Part shown: positions 59,184 to 64,000 of the stretch, piece by piece
Numbering within the stretch: the stretch's first letter is position 1
Layout of the letters: each line of letters begins with the position of its first letter
NCBI GenBank assembly: GCA_033297075.1
Contig: MU858149.1
Coordinates: forward strand, 62,001 to 126,000
Source: Rhypophila decipiens
Lineage: Eukaryota > Ascomycota > Sordariomycetes > Sordariales > Naviculisporaceae
Length of the DNA: 64,000 bases
Reading direction: 5' to 3'
Notes under the pieces: model-generated
The model's database searches: none
The model's input: the letters and a program-made list of their open reading frames with translations, nothing else
Told to the model about the DNA's origin: nothing
Translations under genes and position numbers: made by a program

Positions 59184-62100
59184 TCAAACATCTGTCATCT
59201 CGGTGTCGACAAGCTCTTCGACTGGAAAAAGGTTGGGACCCCAGCTCCCCTCGTACACTGTTGCTCCAGCAGTCCGACGGTTATACACCCAAACAAGAGG
59301 ATCGGAGGATAAGAGCTGCACCGCTGTTGGTCGATCACCGGGGCTCGGCTGAAGCATCCAGTGCTTGACAATGCTGTCGAGAGAATCTCCGTCTTTGGGG
59401 TCGACCATGAAACGTGGGGGCTCTTGGAGCTCGATTTCTCTCTGTGGTGAAGAAAAGAGGTTGCTCGGGTCATGGGTCATGCTCTGGAAAGAGGTGTTTG
59501 CAATACCCAGACTTGTCCGAAGATCGTCGTCTCCCTTAGTTTGGTTATTGGGATCCGTCGGCATGCCGTTTGCGTCCCGACTGACAGAAGACGCCGCGCC
59601 GACTGTGAGAGGAGTGACGTGCGAGAAGTCCCCTTCCCGAAGCGCTTGCCAAGCCTGACCATTCTCCGGAAGAAAGACGTTGCACGCTATCTCCAAGATA
59701 ATCAGCCCAAGAGAGAAAATGTCGGCCGGTTTGTCATATTGACCACGCAAGATCTCCGGACCGATGTATTCGCGGTCGCCCTCGCCCTCAATACCCTTGG
59801 GGGCCGGCCATTGTGTCGCCAAACCAAAGTCGCCAATCTTCAGAGAGCCATTGAAATCGATAAAGATGTTGGCGGGCTTAAGGTCGAGGTGGATGAATCC
59901 TGCCTCATGGATAGCAGCAAGTCCTTGTGCCGTTTCGAGGAGGATCTTCCAAATGCGAAAATCATCTAGTCGACCGCCGTGTCCAACAGATACGAGAAAA
60001 GTATCTAGTGAACCTTCAGAGCAAAATTCTGTCTGGATATAGAGATACTCGCCCTGCTCCCAATCGTCGACGTGTTGCACAACTCTGTCGATGCCTCTCA
60101 ACGCTTTGAGAATGGCAACCTCACGAAGCTTGGTCTCACGTTCTTTGGAGCCAGACATTCGGATCTTCTTGACGGCAAATACTCTCTCGTTGCTGCCAAA
60201 AGACGAGTTCCCGGCGCTGGGCGTGGAGGCGACGATGGACGTCGTGAATATTGGGATTGGTGATCTCTCAACCTTGTAGACCTGAGAAAATTCGCCCTTT
60301 CCGATGAGCTCGGACTTGTCGAAACGGATGGAAAGACAATCGTCAACATCGGTAGGGTGCTGGCCATGTTGGGGCGTGATACTGAAACGGCGGGCCCCGA
60401 AGTTGGAGAACAGCCTACGCCCCTGAGTAGTGGGGGTCGCTGGCGTTCGAGAAACATCTCCACTGTCCTCTTGGGCATTAGAGATGGAGAGAGAGCTAGG
60501 GTCCGGAGGAGCCATGGAATCCTGCGGCGTTCGGGGGGATTCAAACTCGGCATGCTGGAAGCTAAGTGGGCTCGCTGAAGCCGATCTGTCAGCAAAGGAG
60601 ACTCTATTCGACCATCCACTGTTGACACCAATCATGGAGGGAGCAGTGTTGGCCGAGGAGGCCAGCCTCGATGGCGTGGATTGTTGGTCGAGCCTGTTGA
60701 ACGAGGAAGGCGGAAACCCCAACGGCGAAGGAGCTCGAGTACCGGGAGTACGAGGATGGAGCGCGGCATCGGCGGCCCACGAATCCTCGTTATCGTCGTC
60801 ATCATTGGAGATATCGCGAAGCTCATGCTTGACGGAACGAGCCGATCGGGTCTCATTGAAACCAAAGCCCGACCCCGGGATAGTATATGTGCGTGACGAG
60901 ATTGGTGTTTGAGTTCCGTGCGCAGGGGTCGTGATGGATTTGAAGAAGATGTTTTTAGTTGGAGTCGGGGGCAGATCGTCTGCTGAATCAACGGCGTCCT
61001 GGTCTTCCCCGTTCAAGCTCAGAAGACTATTCTTCCGAGCATGGCTGCGCACCTGCTGGAAGAAAAGACTGTTCGGCTTGTCCTGGGTCGCAAAGAGATT
61101 ACCTCGCGATGGGCCGGCAACTGAGCCAAATGGAGTAGACGGGCTCCCGAATGATGGCCGAGACTGCCGCCGTCCGCTCCCGACCTGCGGAGGAAAGGTC
61201 GCCGAGTTGTATTGCTTCTTGCAAGGAGTGTCAGGCATAGCAGCAATCTTCGCCACAGAATTCTTCGCAGGGCCTAGATCGGGATTGCGCGTCATTTTGG
61301 AGACCAGTCCGGTCGACATGAAGGCGGCTTGGAAAGGCTTCGCTCGCTTGTACTGAGGTGTGGCGACAGGCTCTGAGTCGTTCACGGGTCGCTGACTTCC
61401 AACAGGCATGGAACGAGAGAAGTTCATGGGAGCCCTCGGCTTCACGAAGTGAACGGGCACATGAGTAGGCGAATCGTCGGGTAAGCTCGAGTTTGAAGAT
61501 GACTGTGTGAGCGTCCGGGACAGCGGATGCGGCTGTTGGTTCACTGGACGCTGCGCAAAGTGCAGAGACGGATTTGGGAGCCCCAGAGGTTGGGGAGAGA
61601 AAGGGCTTCCACGTTCGTCGGGAGGTAGATATTGATCCAAGGACAAGCGGGGTCTATTCCGGGGACCTGGCGTAGTAGTCTCATGGGATAATTGCGCAGC
61701 CTTCTCTCCACCACGGCGACCAAGAGACAAGCCGCGCTGCTGCAATGTGCTCTTCCGTAACGATGTTGCGCGCTTTAATGCAAGTGCTGGGCTGGGCGAG
61801 GCATTTGGCTCGCTGAACAGAGAAGGCGAAGTGCCCGTGAGCTGGTATTCGGGGTTTGCATCTTCGTGTACATCAAATCCTTGCTGCTCCTGAGTCTGGG
61901 GCGGCTGGAGTTGGGGTGATAGACCGAATATATTGGGCTGGGGCTCGGCACCAAAGTCGGAAATACCATGAAGACTCCGGCGCTTCGCAACGGGGCTAGC
62001 GGGATTGCTATGGTCAAGATTCATTGTCGCGTCGCTGCGTTTCAGCGGGCTAACGGACGTGGAAGTAAATGAGTCGTTGAAATCCAAAATTTTGGCGAGG

Positions 62101-62702
62101 CTCTTCGAAGATCCAGACACATCAAGGTGCACCGAGTGGCGTGCTGGCTTCTCAAGATCGTGACGAGAGACAGGACTCAGGGCCAAAGAAAAATCGCCAA
62201 AGTTGAGGTTTTCCTGACCGCGCGTTTCTGGGGTAGCGGTGGACGGCGGATACGAGTTCCCAAAGTCCTGAGAGGGGACCAGGGCACGTTTCAATGGACT
62301 CTTTGGCGAAACACGCGTTCGCGACAGCGGCCTTGAAATTCCCGTCTTTGCCCGCGCCGACCGCACCGATAGTTTTACCGACGATCTGAGTGGAGAGGTC
62401 GGAGTGGGCTGTGGTGTCGAGAAGATTGAGGGTCGGGCCGCTTCACCCCCAGCCACGCCGGTGGGATGGGCAGCGGTGGAGAAATTGTCGAACCGTGCAG
62501 CGGGCGCAGGTGTTGTTGACGACTGACCAAAGTTGAAGGAGGATTCAGGCGAAGGCGATGAGCGTCCAGTTAGCTTGAACTTTGATGGTGAGCGGGAAAG
62601 CGACCTTCGTAAGGATCGGACTGCGGAGCCAACGTCGACGTGGTGAACATGAGTGGGGGAAGGTAGGGTAAGGGTTCCCCCGCTACCATTCGAGAAGGAC
62701 AT
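59184..62702 (-). CDS. WEE1: Wee1/Swe1-type mitotic inhibitor kinase (1172 aa)
   Basis: Dual-specificity kinase that phosphorylates Cdk1 on the inhibitory tyrosine and delays mitosis. Single exon. The first 780 residues are disordered, Ser/Pro-rich and full of SP/TP sites, as expected for a Cdk-regulated N-terminus. The kinase domain (about 787-1140) shows LIGKGEFSQVYKV (glycine loop), FAVKKIRM (ATP Lys), the catalytic HLDLKPANIFI (Asp near 940), DFGLAT, and EGDREYIGPEIL with the Wee1-type GDREY before the APE-equivalent PEIL. Two Wee-family features are visible: HLDLKP in place of HRDLKP, and EGD.EY in the activation segment. An insert rich in Asn/Ser (about 1030-1090) splits the C-lobe. The frame extends 18 codons upstream only to non-ATG codons, so the ATG at 62702 is used. 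Confidence 0.94.
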   Translation of the reverse strand: MSFSNGSGGTLTLPSPTHVHHVDVGSAVRSLRRSLSRSPSKFKLTGRSSPSPESSFNFGQSSTTPAPAARFDNFSTAAHPTGVAGGEAARPSIFSTPQPTPTSPLRSSVKLSVRSARAKTGISRPLSRTRVSPKSPLKRALVPSQDFGNSYPPSTATPETRGQENLNFGDFSLALSPVSRHDLEKPARHSVHLDVSGSSKSLAKILDFNDSFTSTSVSPLKRSDATMNLDHSNPASPVAKRRSLHGISDFGAEPQPNIFGLSPQLQPPQTQEQQGFDVHEDANPEYQLTGTSPSLFSEPNASPSPALALKRATSLRKSTLQQRGLSLGRRGGEKAAQLSHETTTPGPRNRPRLSLDQYLPPDERGSPFSPQPLGLPNPSLHFAQRPVNQQPHPLSRTLTQSSSNSSLPDDSPTHVPVHFVKPRAPMNFSRSMPVGSQRPVNDSEPVATPQYKRAKPFQAAFMSTGLVSKMTRNPDLGPAKNSVAKIAAMPDTPCKKQYNSATFPPQVGSGRRQSRPSFGSPSTPFGSVAGPSRGNLFATQDKPNSLFFQQVRSHARKNSLLSLNGEDQDAVDSADDLPPTPTKNIFFKSITTPAHGTQTPISSRTYTIPGSGFGFNETRSARSVKHELRDISNDDDDNEDSWAADAALHPRTPGTRAPSPLGFPPSSFNRLDQQSTPSRLASSANTAPSMIGVNSGWSNRVSFADRSASASPLSFQHAEFESPRTPQDSMAPPDPSSLSISNAQEDSGDVSRTPATPTTQGRRLFSNFGARRFSITPQHGQHPTDVDDCLSIRFDKSELIGKGEFSQVYKVERSPIPIFTTSIVASTPSAGNSSFGSNERVFAVKKIRMSGSKERETKLREVAILKALRGIDRVVQHVDDWEQGEYLYIQTEFCSEGSLDTFLVSVGHGGRLDDFRIWKILLETAQGLAAIHEAGFIHLDLKPANIFIDFNGSLKIGDFGLATQWPAPKGIEGEGDREYIGPEILRGQYDKPADIFSLGLIILEIACNVFLPENGQAWQALREGDFSHVTPLTVGAASSVSRDANGMPTDPNNQTKGDDDLRTSLGIANTSFQSMTHDPSNLFSSPQREIELQEPPRFMVDPKDGDSLDSIVKHWMLQPSPGDRPTAVQLLSSDPLVWVYNRRTAGATVYEGSWGPNLFPVEELVDTEMTDV

Positions 62703-64000
62703 TTCGATCAAGTGATTGGCGGTGGGTGCTTTTCGGCAACCAAGAGATGGGATCAAAAGGATCCCCGGAGATGGTCCAGGCTCCAGTCCGCCGAGCTTTT
62801 TGTTGTGTTGCTGTCAGTGGAGATAGGCACTGAGGACAGAATACGCTCTGGATGAAAGCGATCGTTTCCGTTGTCAAAGATGAAGCGATCGAAGTCCAGT
62901 AGAACTGACAAACAATCGGATAGGGAATAAAAAAAACAGAGCTGGTTCAAGAACGAAAGTGCCGCAAGCGCGAACTCAAGCTCAATCTAGGCTGACGGAG
63001 GCGTAAATTGTGGCACGCTGTCGTGAGTTGGAAAAAAAGAAAAAAACTATCGTCGCTGATATATTCCCCAGAAGCGAAGCCAGTCGGCAACGAAAGGTAG
63101 AGAGTGTCTGGGGGTATCGGTGATTGGTGATGACGGTGGGGTTGTGAGTTGGTGGGAGAAGTTCGAATTATTGTTCGAGCTGGTGGGGGAAAAGAAACTG
63201 TTGGAGTTTGGAGCCTTCCGCTATCGACGTCAACAGAGGAAAGAGTGGTTGGGAGCGTAGACACGTCAGATCATGTGGTCTCGATCGGTCATCTTCCAAA
63301 AGCGTCGGGTGAGTTGTTGTGTGGTCACTCCTTCCTGCCTGACCAACCCCTCCTGCTCCTCTCCTTTCCTTCCACGAATATCTTGGCCTGGGGGACGTCG
63401 TTCCTCTCCAGAAATGGTTCCAGCCTCAGTTGTCGACCATGCGCATGTTTATCGATGTGGAAAGCGCAAGGTGAGATGCCGTCCTGCCTGTCGCACGTGT
63501 CGGGTCGCGGTTCGCAACAGGTCCGCTCGTCAGAACACGCCGTTAGTCGCGACGTGCGGGGAGTTTTAGTAGCGACAAGTCTCCCGGCGGGTTTGCGCGA
63601 ATCAGCGGGGCCTAATACAAGAATGAGATGATGTTGTTTTAGATGCCGGACATGAGTTGAGAACAAGGTCGACCAGATAATCGAGAGCAAAGCGGTCGCC
63701 AGGAAGCTCGATGATGAAAAAAGAAGAGGGTTGTGTGTGGAAGTCGGTGATGCAGCGATCGACCGCTTTACCTGGTTGCAGAAAGATGTCGGGAAGTGGT
63801 CACAGGCGAGAGACAGGGCAAGGAAGGCACGAGATTCCTCTTGTTTACACCACACTTGACAGATCCACACGCGTTTCGCGTTGGAGTCGCGGAAGGTGGC
63901 AAGGGCACCCCGGTCGTGCCTGAGCTTAGCGTAGTAATAGCCCCACCTGCCGAGCCAGGGGTGGCTTTGTGGCGTGGCCCCAGGACCTGCCACAAGGTTT
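62703..64000. other. Upstream region of WEE1 to the window edge
   Basis: No supported gene. Polypyrimidine and A-rich tracts near 62930-63060 fit a promoter or leader on the minus strand. ACGCGTTTCGCG at 63869-63880 combines an MCB-like and an SBF/E2F-like word about 1.2 kb upstream of the WEE1 start. A minus-strand frame at 63325-63993 looks spurious. Confidence 0.45.

Noticed and set aside
63417..63570. Short frame with YRCGKRKVRC and CRTC, recalling a Zn2Cys6 cluster
   Set aside because: The first Cys and the spacing of the cluster are missing, the frame ends soon after, and no in-phase downstream exon was found.
63325..63993. Minus-strand 222-codon frame at the right edge
   Set aside because: No motif and overlaps the WEE1 upstream region on both strands with competing frames.

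Overview
This window looks like nuclear DNA of a filamentous ascomycete, most likely a Sordariomycete. The reasons are: genes with several short introns (about 50-125 bp; GTAAGT/GTATGT donors, CTAAC/CTGAC branch sites), fungus-specific families (PTH11-type 7-TM proteins, a Zn2Cys6 regulator, a quinate-repressor-like AROM relative, Stf2-type hydrophilin, SAGA Hfi1), moderately GC-rich exons and long, emptier and more AT-rich spacers. All gene models were assembled by hand from reading frames and splice consensus. Every multi-exon model closes in frame, but none has transcript support.

Layout. 0-10 kb: a possible minus-strand N-terminus at the left edge, an unrecognised nuclear-type protein (734-2091), mitochondrial methionyl-tRNA formyltransferase FMT1 (2733-4446), a degenerate minisatellite (about 4.82-5.04 kb), a small Stf2-like hydrophilin whose start codon is split by an intron (minus, 5679-6222), and the Fe-S assembly factor DRE2 (8691-9741). 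10-16 kb: the Golgi carboxypeptidase KEX1 (minus), the SPOUT protein-arginine methyltransferase SFM1, and a cytosolic class 1A dihydroorotate dehydrogenase. 16-32 kb is sparse: a quinate-repressor-like protein (about 19.6-22.4 kb) and a Zn2Cys6 transcription factor (29.0-32.0 kb), with gene-free stretches of 3.4 and 6.6 kb before them. 32-46 kb: an unrecognised 489-residue protein (minus), a 1045-residue fusion of a PTH11-like 7-TM receptor domain to a FucP/FHS-type sugar transporter, dihydroorotase (minus) and a Vba/Fnx1-like MFS transporter. 46-64 kb is a housekeeping block: gamma-tubulin complex protein GCP3/Spc98 (minus), SAGA subunit HFI1/ADA1, replication-checkpoint mediator MRC1 and, tail-to-tail with it, the mitotic kinase WEE1 (minus).

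How the genes work together. There is no obvious biosynthetic cluster. Two de novo pyrimidine steps (dihydroorotase and a dihydroorotate dehydrogenase) lie about 26 kb apart, and two cell-cycle checkpoint genes (MRC1, WEE1) are convergent neighbours beside the mitotic GCP3. The quinate-repressor-like gene has no quinate-catabolic gene near it here.

The most notable item is the receptor-transporter fusion at 37.8-41.0 kb. It is one uninterrupted 2.8-kb exon carrying most of the 7-TM receptor domain and an entire sugar-permease-type domain, which suggests a built-in nutrient sensor plus transporter. I did not find a mobile element, CRISPR array, rRNA or tRNA gene.
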